From the NCBI GenBank assembly GCA_934047225.1, contig OW203984.1, forward strand, positions 3,047,201-3,111,200: DNA of 64,000 nucleotides, in the 5' to 3' direction. The translations under genes and the position numbers were made by a program. This document shows, piece by piece, positions 43,372 to 55,551 of this stretch. The DNA is from Ypsolopha sequella. Taxonomy: Eukaryota > Arthropoda > Insecta > Lepidoptera > Ypsolophidae. How positions within the stretch are numbered: the first letter of the stretch is position 1; every line of letters starts with the position of its first letter. The notes under the pieces were generated by a model. The model had not been told where the DNA came from. It saw only the letters and a program-made list of their open reading frames with translations, and searched no databases.

Positions 43372-44129
43372 ATCATTAACCCTCAATTCCACATTTCAAG
43401 CTAAGCGATGCTTAAGTATGAAATACGGCGCTGTGATTGACCCATTTGTGGCTTAACCTGTTTGCTTACAAGAGGACGAATTCGTCTAATGAAGCGATAG
43501 ATTTCTTATTGTTATATAAATTCCGTTACTAAGCAATTTAAGTATCGTTTAACTAGATTTCCTTATATCAGAAAGGGGGTAACGCAATAAAATATGTTTA
43601 ACAAAAAAATCTACTTACGAAATGTTATATCTTATATCGCTCCATTTTATTTGTACTAATCCAATGTAAATTTTTATGTTAGTTTAATTTTATAGGTGTC
43701 AGGCCGTTTATTTTATGATACAAGATGGTGAAAAGGCTATTTTTACTATTTTAAGATAATTATATAATTGCGGCATAGAAACGTAGAAGAAAATTAAACC
43801 TTGATGTGTACGCAATGGTACATGTTAATCTGTTGACTTCTCATTATCACTTAAACAAGCAAGATCGTGGTTTCGCATTTATTATGTGGCTTAATTTGTA
43901 TCTCCTTGCGATGGAAAAATGTGTCAAATTTAGGTATATATTATTATATTTTACTACTTTTAACCCGACTTCAGAGTAATTTCTTTTGAATAACATCAAA
44001 ACATGTTTACCGGTTACGGATTTATCTACACTTATATTATATTAAAAAATATGTATATGCACCGTCACCCGAGGGGGTGACAGAGGTGTTCCGAGTGTGA
44101 ACTGTGAAATGCAACTCACGGTCCACACT

Positions 44130-44397
44130 CGGTACACCCGCGTTTCACCGACGATTATTACCCTCCAACGTGATGGGTGGTGAGCCCTATCGCCGTACTT
44201 CGGGCACAAATACACACTTTTTAGGGCATGCAGGTTATCTCACGATGTTTTCCTTTACCGTTCAGCAAGTGGTAAGTATTAAATAAATACTATGCACATA
44301 AATTCCGAAAAACTCATTGGTGCATGCTCGACTGGTGATCGAACCTGGATCTCAAGATTTAGAGGCCAGCCTTCTACCACTGATCACCGCCGCTTTA
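44130..44397 (-). repeat. tRNA-derived SINE, minus orientation
   Basis: On the minus strand the head shows A-box-like GATCAGTGGTAGAAGG and B-box GGTTCGATCACC. It is followed by a body with TGCTGAACGGTAAAGGAAAA and a 3' region reading CCCGAAGTACGGCGATAGGG. The body is typical of lepidopteran SINEs. A fragment is at 5308-5413. Confidence 0.6.
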
Positions 44398-47300
44398 TAT
44401 AAAGATAGCTTTAATGTACAGTTGGGAAAATGCATGTTAGAGGTCTAACTTTAACTGTTAGTGAATGGGAGAGACTGAGTTCAAGGATACCTATAGAAAA
44501 ATAGCCTTTAATCGCCTATTATTATGTATCAAAATCCAACAACAGGGTATTCTTTATGAATTAGTGAGTGAGCTCTTTGGATTTATTATCAATCATACAT
44601 AGCCATTTGTAGATTTTATTCAACGCATTATATATGTAGCTTTTGTATTCTGTAATAGGTTTTAGAGATTTTATGTCGAACCGTATCCAATGTATGAACG
44701 CAAAGTATAAATATTATTTTTATAGATGTGCTTGTTTTGTAGAAAATATTTTATTTGAACCACAGACATTGACCTAAATAGATGACGCAAGTGCATCATT
44801 TAGAAGGAATTGTAAGACTTAGACATAAGAGTCAAAGTTATATGAGTCAATATCTGTGAAGAAAGAGCATTGCTCTCCTTTTTGGTGCGCTTTTTTGGCA
44901 CGCGAAGTACATACACTCGTGACATCTATTTAGATCTATATCTGTGATTTGAACAATGTTGAAAGAGTACCGAGGAATAAATACCTACCTTAATATTTAA
45001 AAAGGTGGTCGAAAAGCATTTCTTTAGCGATATAGTTGATATGTATCGGCCGTCAACCTATCCACTGGCCACAATAGTCCTATTTAATGCAGTTAACTTG
45101 CGCACGAGACGGTACAAATAATTTAATAGCAAGCGAAGTCCCGGAGGACATTAAGTACGTAAAAATTGTAAAAATGCTTTTTGATAATACGACTTTGTCA
45201 GTCGATGAATATCTCGCTAAGCTTGATAATAATTTGTAAATTCATTGTGTCAATGTTGATAAGTACACTGCCACCGTTATTCGACGTGGCTCTGTTCACG
45301 TTGAAGATATTAGAACCCATGCCACAGCGAGATTTTAGAGTCTAAGGATAATCATTGAAATGTGTATTTATTCAATGATGTGTATTAATTCATACACATT
45401 TGAAGGGTAAGCGGGAAGAGGGATCATAGTCAACAGAAGGTAAATTTGAAATAAGTAGAAAAAACTTGCTTAGTTATTATTTTAGAACTCTGCTTAGTGG
45501 GCTTATTTTTATCACAGTTAATTATTGTAATAACAATTTTTTTTTTTCTCAAAAGCAAACTTTACTATCAGCCCCCGATATTCACAGTTAAAAGATATTT
45601 TTTTTTACTTTTTGTACTAGTTATGACCTTTTTTTTAAGTTAGGTTTTTAAGCTTCTTGAGTCCGGTTTAATTTTAAAAGCGATATTCTGCGGACTGTGT
45701 TATTTTTTTTCAAGTTTTTGTTTTCGCTCAATCATTGTTATCGAGACATTTTAGGAGATGGCACTATTTACTCATTTTTGAAAAAAACTGACAGTGATAT
45801 TTCTTCCCGCGTACCCTTCATTTGTTAGTTTTAGATGAGCAGTTATCATTTAATAAGAGTATTTTTGTAAATGTTATTTCCATCGACAAGACATATGCAA
45901 TCAGTAGATATGTTTGTTGTACAAAACTGCAAGTGAGATAGAAGCCTATAGTAACGTTTGTAAACATTATTTTTCCATTAATAAATACATGTGCCACGTT
46001 ATTTTCTATAGAGAAGTTAGTAGAAGATAAAAATTGCAATACGCGTGTTGTGTGTGACTATTTTAAAGATACGATAGTTTTAGAATTGAAATTTTATCCG
46101 CAATTTGTTGTTGTGTAAATAAAACGCATTTTTAATTAAGGGTCGGCTCCTCAGATTTGTAGCCAAGTCACAAGAAATGAATAAAACGTCCAAATATCCA
46201 AAAACAGAACATATTGTATTTTTTTATTGGTCTTGAACCACAAAACAATAATGCGTAATGTTGAAAATAATGTTGTCCCTATTTGACCACTGCCGTTAAG
46301 GCGGATTGATATTGGATTTGCAATAGCCGTGAATGTAACTGTGAATTCCTAAAAATACCTAAATACGACCTTATGTCGTATCCACCCACATCATATCCAT
46401 TTGTTGTAAATCTAATATTTTAGCTGAGAGTTGTTTTATTGTGATTATTATTATTTCTTGTTATTTCTTAACAAATCTGAATGACCGAGCCTTAATATCA
46501 GTTATATAAGTAATAATTATTAATTAATAAATTGTTCTAAAATCCGTTTTTACTTGTCTTCGTAAATCTAAGGATAGTTGTTCATTTAATACTAATCTTT
46601 TTAATCTGGTTCATATAACAATAGAAAATTGCTGCTAGCACAGGTCGTGCATGTATTGCCATTAGCTTTATTATAATGTGGGATGCTTAAATAATAAGTA
46701 ATTATCAGAGGCCCTATTAATATCTGAAACAGATTAAATATATTATATTAATTTCATCTGTGTATTTTAAACATTGTTAAATTTAATACGCAATGAGGGC
46801 TTTTTTCGGCTTGAACAAAAAAGAACTAGATTTTTTGTGCAACAGAAGTAAGTACCTATTCAAAATAAACGTTCTACTTGTTAATTGTAGAGTTAGCATA
46901 AACAACCTGCCAACCAGCATAGATGTCAATTATATCATTCCTTGTCTTTTACACATTAATTTCCAAAATATTTTACAGTAAGTATTGTCGCCCTGAACCA
47001 TCAAGTCATTAAAAAACTTATCACTTAGCTCTCAATATAAAGATTTTAGAGTAAAAGTTATAACTTCGCTCTCAGAAGGTAATAGTAAAAGTTATAACTT
47101 TTAGCACTCGAGAAAAAAAAAGTAAAAGCTGTAACTTAGCCCTCATTAATATAGTTTTAGAGTACATAAGTCTAAATGGAAGTATATTTACAAGATATAT
47201 AGCAATGCTGTAACTAGAGTTATTTGAATATTGTGATTGAGCTAACTGAAGATTGGTGTTAAGTTTCATATTTTATATTAAAATAGAGCATTAAATAAAT

Positions 47301-47652
47301 AGGTTATGTACATAATAAAAATGAAAATTAAAGTTATTAATTTACTAACATTTTCTTGTTATTTAATTCCTTACAAAGAAAGAAATACCTACTATTATAT
47401 TGAAACCTGTCAGAGGAGGTCCAATTAAATTTGCCTGGAAATTATAATTTTATTGATAGCTAAATTTTGTCTGCAACCTAGCCCCCATTAACCTGATATG
47501 TGAGTCAGCTAAGTTCTTCTGCACTAATTTTACATAAGGATTGGTTTAATAGCTACTCCATTGTGAAAACCTCATCACATTACGCCCAGTAATTTTTAAG
47601 TGAATTGTGAGTGTACATGCAGACAGACAAAAATGTCCGATATTTTTTACAG

Positions 47653-47899
47653 GCATTGAAGCCGATTCTGAAGGCTTTAATGTCAGTTTTAGTGCTTCGT
47701 TCACTGTGAATGTGATTGCACGATTTCATACAAACTGGAAGTGTTGATTTTACCATGCCTGCACTTTCACTGCAGGTAAAATTTCTTCATTGCAAAATAG
47801 TTCAGAAGATGTTAAGAACAGAAGCTAAATCACTTTGGAAAAATTAAATTTCTGACAGCACTAAAACTAAAATTAAAGCCTTCAGAATCTGCTTTAATA
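47653..47899. mobile_element. Palindromic repeat (AAAGCC..GGCTTT), copy 2
   Basis: Its arms are as in 8179-8348. The interior contains TTCACTGTGAATGTGATTGC, which recurs near 48262-48282, indicating a nested or shared module. Confidence 0.5.
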
Positions 47900-48374
47900 T
47901 TATTCTAACAGGTCTTAGTTGGCCTTAAGGACCCCTACTACCAGTGTTTTTATAAACTGCTACTACTAAAAACAAAATATTTTTCAAAATAAGGGACCAT
48001 CCCATACCATGTGTATAGATAAGCGATAAATAGTTATTAGTCCAGCACAGAAGGTCGGCCTAAAGTTAGACAAAGATCTGCATACCTCAGAGTATAAACA
48101 AGGAAAGGAAGGAATACTGTGCAGTGACAAAATTTAATTCTGCCATATTCTGTAAAATGGTAGTTTTGTTCCAAATTTTATGTCACTTGATAAAATATCT
48201 GAAAAGTTAAGGCCCTATTCACATTGTAAGAGCGGGTTGTATTCACACACCACACTCGCTCCTTCACTGTGAATGTGATTGCATGATTTCATACTAACTG
48301 GAAGTGTTTGATTTTGGCACTTTCACTGAGGAGATTGGTAAGACATACATTATATAGACAGGAGTCTCACCATA

Positions 48375-48562
48375 TTAGTTCATTTTTAACTTTTGGGCAC
48401 AGGACTCTAGAAATTGCATATCACATAGGTACTCATTATAGTTACAGCTGACCAAGAAGGCAGGCATGAAGACTTCAGTACAACCTCTTCCTTGTTGATA
48501 GTCTAAGAATGCAGCAGCACCATCTGTGAATAACTTCTTATTCTTGGTTGTAAAGCTGTGAG
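48375..48562 (-). CDS. Candidate terminal exon of unknown gene
   Basis: On the minus strand, after CATCTGTACAG, a 62-codon open frame includes TTKNKKLFTDGAAAFLDYQQ and ends QKLKMN plus TAA. Residue composition looks protein-like, but the acceptor lacks a strong pyrimidine tract, no upstream exon is identified and the family is not recognised. Open frames of this length also arise by chance in this AT-rich sequence, so it is only a candidate. Confidence 0.2.
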
Positions 48563-48638
48563 CTGTACAGATGTATTAATATTTAATATTAACATGAGAT
48601 GAAGATCAGCCAAAAAAAACCCTTCAATAAATGCAACA

Positions 48639-48644
48639 TTTATT
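48639..48644 (-). terminator. PIGF polyadenylation signal (AATAAA)
   Basis: AATAAA on the minus strand, 38 nt downstream of the PIGF stop codon. Confidence 0.55.
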
Positions 48645-48681
48645 CCAACATAAAAAATTCAAGTTATAAACATATCAGTTC

Positions 48682-49398
48682 TTACTTTGACATCCTTACA
48701 TTGTCAACAATATTTACAAAGAACTTCAGTGCTGGGTATTTATATGATGCTGTAAAAAGTGATACCCTGAACACTGTCAAAACATTGGACAGCAAGTAGC
48801 CTCCCAGAGCTCCCAAGTAGCAGGGTATCGGCCACTGCTGCCAAGGGGTGTTCCAGTCCAGAGGAATTACTACTGCGCCCAGCCAAGCACCACACACCGT
48901 CAATAAGGCATTATTTACAAGCATCTCAATAATACTATCTTTTCCATATGGCTTCAATCCAAACAAGAGCTGCATTGACGTTTCGATCCCAGCATGTGCT
49001 ATCAAGGGCAGCACTGTAAGAAGAGTCAATAGTGCTGACAACATCAATGTCTCTTCATGACAATCTAGTACTGGAGCACCGAAAAGTATTATACCAACGA
49101 AAAAACTAAACATTACGCATAGTAGAAACAAGAATGATTTCACTATATCACTCGCTCGGTTTCGGCCAGGTTTGGTTCTTTTTGCTTGTGTCTCATTGCC
49201 GGAACTGCTCAGGTAAAATGTTTTCAGTAGTTCAGCGATGAAAATCAAAACCAAAATGTAAAAGGACGATCCATTTCCAACGGTATAAAGTAAGTCTTTG
49301 TAGGATATTACAGTGACAATACTAGGTAAATAAATGCATGATATTAAACTAGAAATGGTCACTTTTCTTAATTCCAGTTGATTGTTTAGGGAAAACAT
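48682..49398 (-). CDS. PIGF: PIG-F, GPI-anchor ethanolamine-phosphate transferase subunit
   Basis: A 238-residue multi-pass membrane protein without introns. It matches PIG-F, the ER partner that stabilises PIG-O and PIG-G when ethanolamine phosphate is added to GPI anchors. Visible: about six hydrophobic segments (16-31, 43-60, 87-108, 117-135, 157-178, 192-210), a basic loop KRTKPGRNRASDIVK (73-87), the GAP motif at 108-110, and the family signature GAWLGAVVIPLDWNTPWQQW with IPC (170-193). Human PIGF is 219 residues, so length fits. The start is the ATG at 49398-49396; the frame stays open 39 nt further but without ATG. A minus-strand AATAAA at 48644-48639 lies 38 nt past the stop. Confidence 0.92.
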   Translation of the reverse strand: MFSLNNQLELRKVTISSLISCIYLPSIVTVISYKDLLYTVGNGSSFYILVLIFIAELLKTFYLSSSGNETQAKRTKPGRNRASDIVKSFLFLLCVMFSFFVGIILFGAPVLDCHEETLMLSALLTLLTVLPLIAHAGIETSMQLLFGLKPYGKDSIIEMLVNNALLTVCGAWLGAVVIPLDWNTPWQQWPIPCYLGALGGYLLSNVLTVFRVSLFTASYKYPALKFFVNIVDNVRMSK

Positions 49399-50440
49399 GG
49401 TTATACGGAAAATTTTCAGAAATTCACCACCAAACAAGAATCCTTCTTTTCCGGGCCATGTCTAAATTCACCTAATATTAAAAAAAATGGCCACTTTTTT
49501 TAATTTTCTTTTTTGCAATAGTGTTGCCCTCACATTTTTTCCCGACATTGTAAGGAATAATTAAAGTCATTGCTTGTAACATTGACAGGACATGTAAAAT
49601 TATAGAAACGTTTCTTATAAGATTGACGAACTATTTAGTAGAAATTATAATGTATTTGCACTATTCTATCGGATTTCATGTTCGTAAACATAAATTTTTA
49701 TAGGTAAAAACAAAAATTCAGTGGAAGTTTCGACGAAAATATTACAATAGAGTTGGCAACAGTTGGTCAACGGTTTCAATGCAATCTGTATGTTTATTTT
49801 AAAACGTTGCTTTAGGAGTATTATGACTATAGCCAATTGTTGGCTTAACGTTGAATGAATAATGGCTTAGGTAGATGCCCGCGTAGAAAGTCGAAAATTA
49901 TTTCGTTTTCTGTTTAGATTTTCTTTTTCGAATGTCTACGACCAAAAAAAAGACGATGATTTCATGTGAATTTTGTTTGTACCATTGCAATTCATCAAAT
50001 AAATTTGATGATTTTGTCATATTCCATGTGTTAATCAATCAGCAGCAGTCCATCTATCCATCAGCCTGTCTTTTTTACACTGCCGGACATAGGCCTTTCC
50101 AAGATTTCGCCTCTCTTGGTGGTCCTCTTGGAAGTGGTGCCCATCATACCCACACACGTTGGGCAGGCGGGTCGGTGAGCATGGTGCCAAAACCCTCGCA
50201 TCAGTGACACCACTGCCCGTCACCAGTCTGTTTGGTTTAACGCCCAGCTATAACAGTCTTAAACATTGTGGGCTACCTGGTTGTGCCTGTTTGAGAGCTG
50301 TCCACTCTCCCTGAATAACTTAACTCGGGTGGGTTTGCCAGTAAGATAGTGGTAAAGTCGAGCCGCAGCAGTAAATAATATAAAAGGGAAAGTTTTTATA
50401 CCTATTTATTATTATAATTTCATGTTACAAAATAATACAT
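49399..50440. other. PIGF upstream region and repeat
   Basis: 49399-49930 should hold the PIGF promoter; no clear TATA or initiator is seen. 50042-50340 resembles a common lepidopteran interspersed repeat (GGACATAGGCCTTTCCAAG motif). No gene is supported. Confidence 0.4.
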
Positions 50441-50707
50441 TTTATTTCTTATTCTTGTTTTTTATTATACACACCACAGAAAAAGATAAAAAAAACAATC
50501 ATTGCAATTTAGAGTTGAATACAGCGGCAAGCTTATCTCTCAGATTGTTTAGAATGAACCAGTAATCTTAAGTGTAATTAATTATCTCATAACTATTATA
50601 TGTAAAGATAGCACTAAAAGAATTATTCTACATAAATAGAAATTCATTATTCTTACAAATTATATATTAAACTGTAGCCTTCCGCCCAATGACTTGGCCT
50701 ATGTCCC

Positions 50708-50873
50708 TTATGAAAGCGCAGGCGGGGACAGGGCAATTTCCACGGGCTCTGTGAAGGGTGCTTGGTCTAGATCTGGGTTAGGAATAGGCGTCCAGGGGTC
50801 CTCAGGTAGAGTAGGTAGAATAAGAGTGGGCTGGTCAGGCCAGGCATAGAGACTCCACCACCCTTTGGCATCT
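50708..50873 (-). CDS. Candidate last exon of an unrecognised gene
   Basis: On the minus strand, TTTTTCCAG precedes an open frame reading DAKGWWSLYAWPDQP, then a Pro/Asp-rich tail through LPEDPWTPIPNPDLDQ to ALSPPALS and TAA. It is markedly GC-richer than its surroundings. A minus-strand AATAAA at 50446-50441 follows the stop. The exon starts with the third base of a codon. A possible first exon lies at 52830-52735 (ATG, 32 codons, consensus GTAAGT donor, phase 0), so at least one middle exon would be needed; 51130-51255 is open in a compatible phase but with weak splice sites. Family not recognised. Confidence 0.4.
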
Positions 50874-53280
50874 CTGGAAAAATTTAATAATATCATTTAA
50901 CACAAGTATTACAGAAAGAAAAACAAATAATTTCACTACACCATGAAGTAATGGGATTTTGAAGGCTTTTGAACAAGTGTCATCCATCATGTAAACCACA
51001 TGTACCAGTGTTTTTGTCCCAGCTCATGTGTCCTAGCAGTAGATAGGATAACTGAACTGTATGTTATTCAGACATAACTTTGAAAGATAGGCCTAATCGA
51101 TAGCTGCTACAATATATTTTAACTTTGCCAGTAAAGTCTTGACTAGAGAACCTGTTGATTGCTGCCTGACCAGTTATTTCTATTACATATCTTCCGCTTT
51201 GACTCTGTAATGTCTTCCTGGCCTCTCCCCTTTTCTGGCATGTACATTTTGGTATTACCTACATATGAGCATTTCTCAAAAAATTTGCTACTAATTCAAA
51301 AACTTGTCCAAAATGAAAATATCGTAAATATATGTATATAACATAAAAATCTGATAATTTATTATGTTTAGATTGATAATATTGGTATAGCACGTATGTG
51401 ATTTCACCGTTTCAGTGATAAAATTGTGAAAATCCAATTAGGGGATGAAAAAAAGCGTCCTATTTTGTTACTACTTATTTGGTGAAAATTGGATAAGTTA
51501 TTGTAGATATACCAGTAGGAAACATTGTTTCTTTAAATTCATGATTATACTTTTAATAATTTCAGCAAAAATATCCCTTTAAATAAAAACATATTTACGA
51601 AAACTCTGCAATAATTATTTTTTGTTACCATTGGTACAAACATAAAGGCAAAAGTTGTTATTTTATGAAAACCAAAATTAATTATAGAAAGATAATATTA
51701 TTTATCCCGACATGTTTCTATTTTTCATTATTAACGATCATTTTTAGGTGTTTTAAGTCAATTAAAACCCAAGAAAATTCAAAATTAATGTTGATTAATT
51801 TTGGGACAGTAACAAAATAAGAGTAACAAAATTCCTTTTTTGTTACCTTTTTTGCTACTTTTGTTTGAATTCCTTTTTTGTTACCTAACTTTCCTCTTAT
51901 ACATTACTATGCCAAAGTAACAAAAGAAGAAGTAACGAAACGAGAATAATTTATGTTTTGAAATTTATTCATCACAGTAAAAACAATAACTGTTTTATTT
52001 AAATTCAACTCGAATGTAACTTAGAATATTCTCTTTCAAAAACCAACAATGGTTTTATGAGATATTAACAATTTACCTGTAAAATCTGGTAACAAAAACT
52101 GAACAGAAATTGAGCAATAGTAGGCACGTGTACACTTTAAGACGCCATCCAGCAGAGAGAGATTGCTCAACAAAATGGCATACTGAAATGTCACGTAGAG
52201 TGTTGCCAAAAACTAAAAATATCAACTTATTGGTATATTTCACAAAAGTAATATGCTAAAATTGGTAACAAAAGAGGATGTCACTTTTTGAAACTTTTCT
52301 GGGACAAGATTAAAATGTGTTTTTTGAAAAAATAATGCACTAGTCTCTTCTCAAAGATAATATGAAATGAACCCCGACATAATGATTAAGCAATTAAAAT
52401 CAAAAAATACGTAGGATGCTTTTGAACTTTCCGAAATATTAGCGATCAAAGTATCAGTAAGTCGTATGGGACACGTGACTTTTTATACATTAAAATTTGG
52501 GAATGTTTTTTATTTACTTAATTTTAATTAAAATATAATTATTTTAGACATTCAGTATTTTTTTTCGTATTCAAAAATAAATAAAGAAAACCACACCGTC
52601 TACAGTTAAATACTGTTAGACCATTTTGTACACAATAATGATAAATAACTTTGTGGGACAGCAAAAAAATCAAGTTACGAAAAAAAATGAGAAATGCTCA
52701 TATTGTTTGCGAAAAATTAAGCTAATTTACTTACGTTTCGCTCGTCACCAACACAATAGCAACATGAAGCCGCTCCTCCCTTTTGTACATTCTGTTGTTT
52801 TGTTAATTTAAACATCATCAGTTTTTTCATGGAAAATTGGTGAGGAAAAATCAATCAAAGCCATCGATCGGTCGGCGCTTACACACAAAATATTTTGTAG
52901 GTTATCGAAAAATGCATAGACAATAGACAAACGTCATGAGGTGTACATAGCAATAACAATCGCTCCAGCTGTTTTTGACATGAGGTGGGCAGTCCGCCAT
53001 TTTGAAAAAAAAAAAAGTCATTAGGTGGATTTAGCCAGTGCGTCTTTTCCGTTCTTCCATTTGTCATGTCAGTCAACCAACCACTCAACCAACCAACTCA
53101 AAATCAGCTGAGCTGAGGCGTTTTTTATTTTATTTCGACTGAGGCATTTTTTCATTAGACTGTCACATCTAGGTTCCGTGTCAAAACGAGCGTTTGAGTG
53201 TGGTTACCAGATTAAACAGATTCATGACGCTCAGCTATCGTTGGTAAGTCGGTTATGTAAATAAACCTATACTGACTTCG

Positions 53281-53515
53281 TGACCAACCATTGAAGTGTC
53301 AAACCACCATACTACAGTGGAGACCACATCAAGCTATACACTTGCAGTACGACATTAGCCCCTACAAAGAAGAATATAAGATACGTACAAAGTCCAATGT
53401 GTCTTACTCGATGCAGTCTCCCTCCACTGTACAGTGGAGACCGCATCAAGTAAGACACATCAAGTGTATAGCTTGATGTGGTCTCCTCTGTACATACCTT
53501 AGAATAAGGGAAATG
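53281..53515. repeat. Cluster of interleaved direct and inverted repeats
   Basis: CAGTGGAGACCACATCAAGC with TATACACTTG near 53318 is inverted at 53459-53487 (CAAGTGTATAGCTTGATGTG and GTCTCC). A second pair, TGTGTCTTACTCGATGCAGT and its near-inverse CGCATCAAGTAAGACACA, lies between them around CCACTGTACAGTGG. Confidence 0.7.
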
Positions 53516-54218
53516 TTCTGAGGTACATACATACCATGGTGGTTTGTATTGGCCTGAATTAGCTGCATAATTACGTTTGACAGCCAATTGCTCCCCACGA
53601 TTTTTGACTTTTGTTTAGAGTCATGACCGAATCGTGGGTGTTTTTAGTGGAAAATAGTAGTTTATTGTGGTCTAATAACTATACACACTCATTATAACTC
53701 TGATTGATAAGAATTTTATCCTACAGGGCATTCAGAAATCAGCACGATTGAATTCGAGGATAAACGAGCTATTACACAGCAAATTTTTCAGAATTCTTTT
53801 AAAAATACGAAATGGATGTTTCATATGTTCAAACTAATTTTAAAAGCTTGAACGGTTAATTAAATTGCCAAAAAATGAAAAAAGTGGTTCTTAATAGGCC
53901 ATTTTACGCTGATAACGGCTTTCAAAGTTAGTAAGGTAAAAAATAAGTCGAGAAAACGTTGTTTGAAAAAAATGTATCTATTTTTTTCATTCTTAGGGCC
54001 AACATTAGTAAGAAATTATCAGAAACATTCAAATAAACATAAACTGATGATTATTTTAAGATAACACAAAAATACCACGAGTAGTCACTACCTGCTGTTA
54101 ACCCTTTTCGCAGATATCACCATCCGGCATCGCTGACGACATTCTTTCTTTAGTCGTTCACTACCATCGCTCGTGTTACGACTGCTCTTATTGACGTTTT
54201 CTACTAATGTAGAAAAAA

Positions 54219-54390
54219 ATTAAAGCCGATTCTGAAGGCTTTAATTTTAGTTTTAGTGCTGTCTAAACTTAAATTTTGCCAAAGTAATTTAGCTTCTGTT
54301 CCTAAACTTTAAGAACTATTTCGCAATGAAGAAAATTTGGTTTTGACAGCACTAAAACTAAAATTAAAGCCTTCAGAATCGGCTTTAATA
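54219..54390. mobile_element. Palindromic repeat (AAAGCC..GGCTTT), copy 3
   Basis: ATTAAAGCCGATTCTGAAGG and its inverse bound a 172-bp palindrome. It is the best-preserved copy of the family seen at 8179 and 47653. Confidence 0.75.
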
Positions 54391-55402
54391 ATAATGAAAA
54401 AAATAGATAAAAGAATTTTTTCAAACAAAACTTTTTCCTAACCCATTTTTCACCTAACTTTGGAAGCCGATATCAGCGTAAAATGGCCTATTAAGAACTA
54501 CTTTTTTTTTTTCATTCTTTGGTAAGGTGATAAACCGCTAAAGTTTTAAGGGCCCCACAAACTCACGGTCCGCCCTTGCGCAGGATTGCGTAACGTTTTG
54601 CGTTTTAACAATGCAGCGGGTCAAAGTTTTGCGGTTCAGAATTAAACGTTGGATAGTAAATTTTGTTAAAAACTACGAGGGCCGTCTTGCTCAACTCCGC
54701 TTCACTTGGCTCCTTATTTTATAATACTTATTACTATAAACCTTACACGTTCCTTTTCACTTCACTCATCATTGCACCTATTTTTGACTTTTGGTTAAAG
54801 ACTTTTTGCATTACGTCTAAATATGGGTAGCAGTATTGTCGAACGTAACGCATGACAATCCAGCTGAACCTAATTTAGCTATATAACATAGAGTAGCTAT
54901 TTTGTAAAAGAGCTAGCAGTTTTGTAAAGCAGCTGATTCTACAATCCAAATTCGACATTATATTATATCCAGATGCTTGTGTTAAGATTTATGTAAAGTT
55001 ACATGATTTGATTTACATTCGAGGTGCACATCGCATGCGTCGTCGTCTATAGTGCTGAACGCAGCCTTGATTCGGACTACCGAGTTCTGTCAAAGTGACG
55101 GTCAGCTGACACTGACAGTTGGTGCTGCCATTTTTTCGATATCTTTTTGCCAGAAAATAAGTGGCTAGTTCTTGTTCCTATTTACTTGATAATATATTAT
55201 ATTGATATTTTTATCTTTTTAATTTTGTAAAAATCTTTTATCTTAACAAAACTGCATAGATTACGCTTAGCGGTCGCGACGTAAAATAAATAAAACAGAA
55301 TTTGACAACTTACTACGGCAACATTTTTGGTTGCGAAATCAACAAAATTCTACGTGACGATGAAGTACGTATAAATCGTAATCGATATGACGACACTAAA
55401 TT

Positions 55403-55438
55403 TATAAATGCAAGGTGGTTACTCGTAGAGCCATCAGT
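55403..55438 (+). promoter_or_regulatory. Predicted ALAS core promoter (TATA and Inr)
   Basis: TATAAA at 55403-55408 and the arthropod initiator TCAGT at 55434-55438 are spaced so that the initiator A (55436) is 33 nt from the first T of the TATA box. That is close to the normal distance. From this start the 5' UTR is 116 nt with no upstream ATG. Prediction only. Confidence 0.5.
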
Positions 55439-55458
55439 TGAAATTGTAAACTCTGCGA

Positions 55459-55487
55459 GACGTTCGGCTACAGTGCGAGTCAACGTT
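55459..55487 (+). promoter_or_regulatory. Iron-responsive element-like hairpin in ALAS 5' UTR
   Basis: The sequence folds as lower stem GACGTT (55459-55464) with AACGTT (55482-55487), unpaired C at 55465, upper stem GGCTA (55466-55470) with GAGTC (55477-55481), and loop CAGTGC (55471-55476). It meets the IRE pattern C-N5-CAGTG. One flaw is an A.G opposition next to the loop; the other upper positions pair (one G.U). Iron regulatory proteins bind such elements near the cap and block translation when iron is low. The vertebrate ALAS2 mRNA carries one with the same loop. About 23 nt separates the predicted cap from the stem. Confidence 0.65.
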
Positions 55488-55551
55488 CTTCCGACAGTCA
55501 TTATTGAATCGTGTTCTAGTGTTCGTGGGTGTCCACTTTAATTATCCAACG

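Larger units (their letters stand above)
42910..48374. other. GDAP2 3' side and gene-poor region
   Basis: The GDAP2 3' UTR begins here; an AATAAAA at about 43586 is one possible polyadenylation signal. The rest holds a hairpin (43273-43371), a SINE (44130-44397), a palindromic repeat (47653-47899) and long AT-rich stretches, notably 44800-47600, where I recognise nothing. Confidence 0.4.
50874..55402. other. Gap between unknown exon and ALAS
   Basis: It contains an inversion-rich cluster (53281-53515) and a palindromic repeat (54219-54390). A possible minus-strand first exon is at 52735-52830. The remainder is AT-rich and unrecognised; no protein family is evident. Confidence 0.4.

Noticed and set aside
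49932..50207. A 91-codon plus-strand frame beside PIGF
   Set aside because: Low-complexity start and a second half inside a common interspersed repeat.
55302..55541. A 79-codon frame just upstream of ALAS as a protein or uORF
   Set aside because: It spans the predicted TATA box and start site and has no recognisable features; the predicted 5' UTR from 55436 has no ATG.
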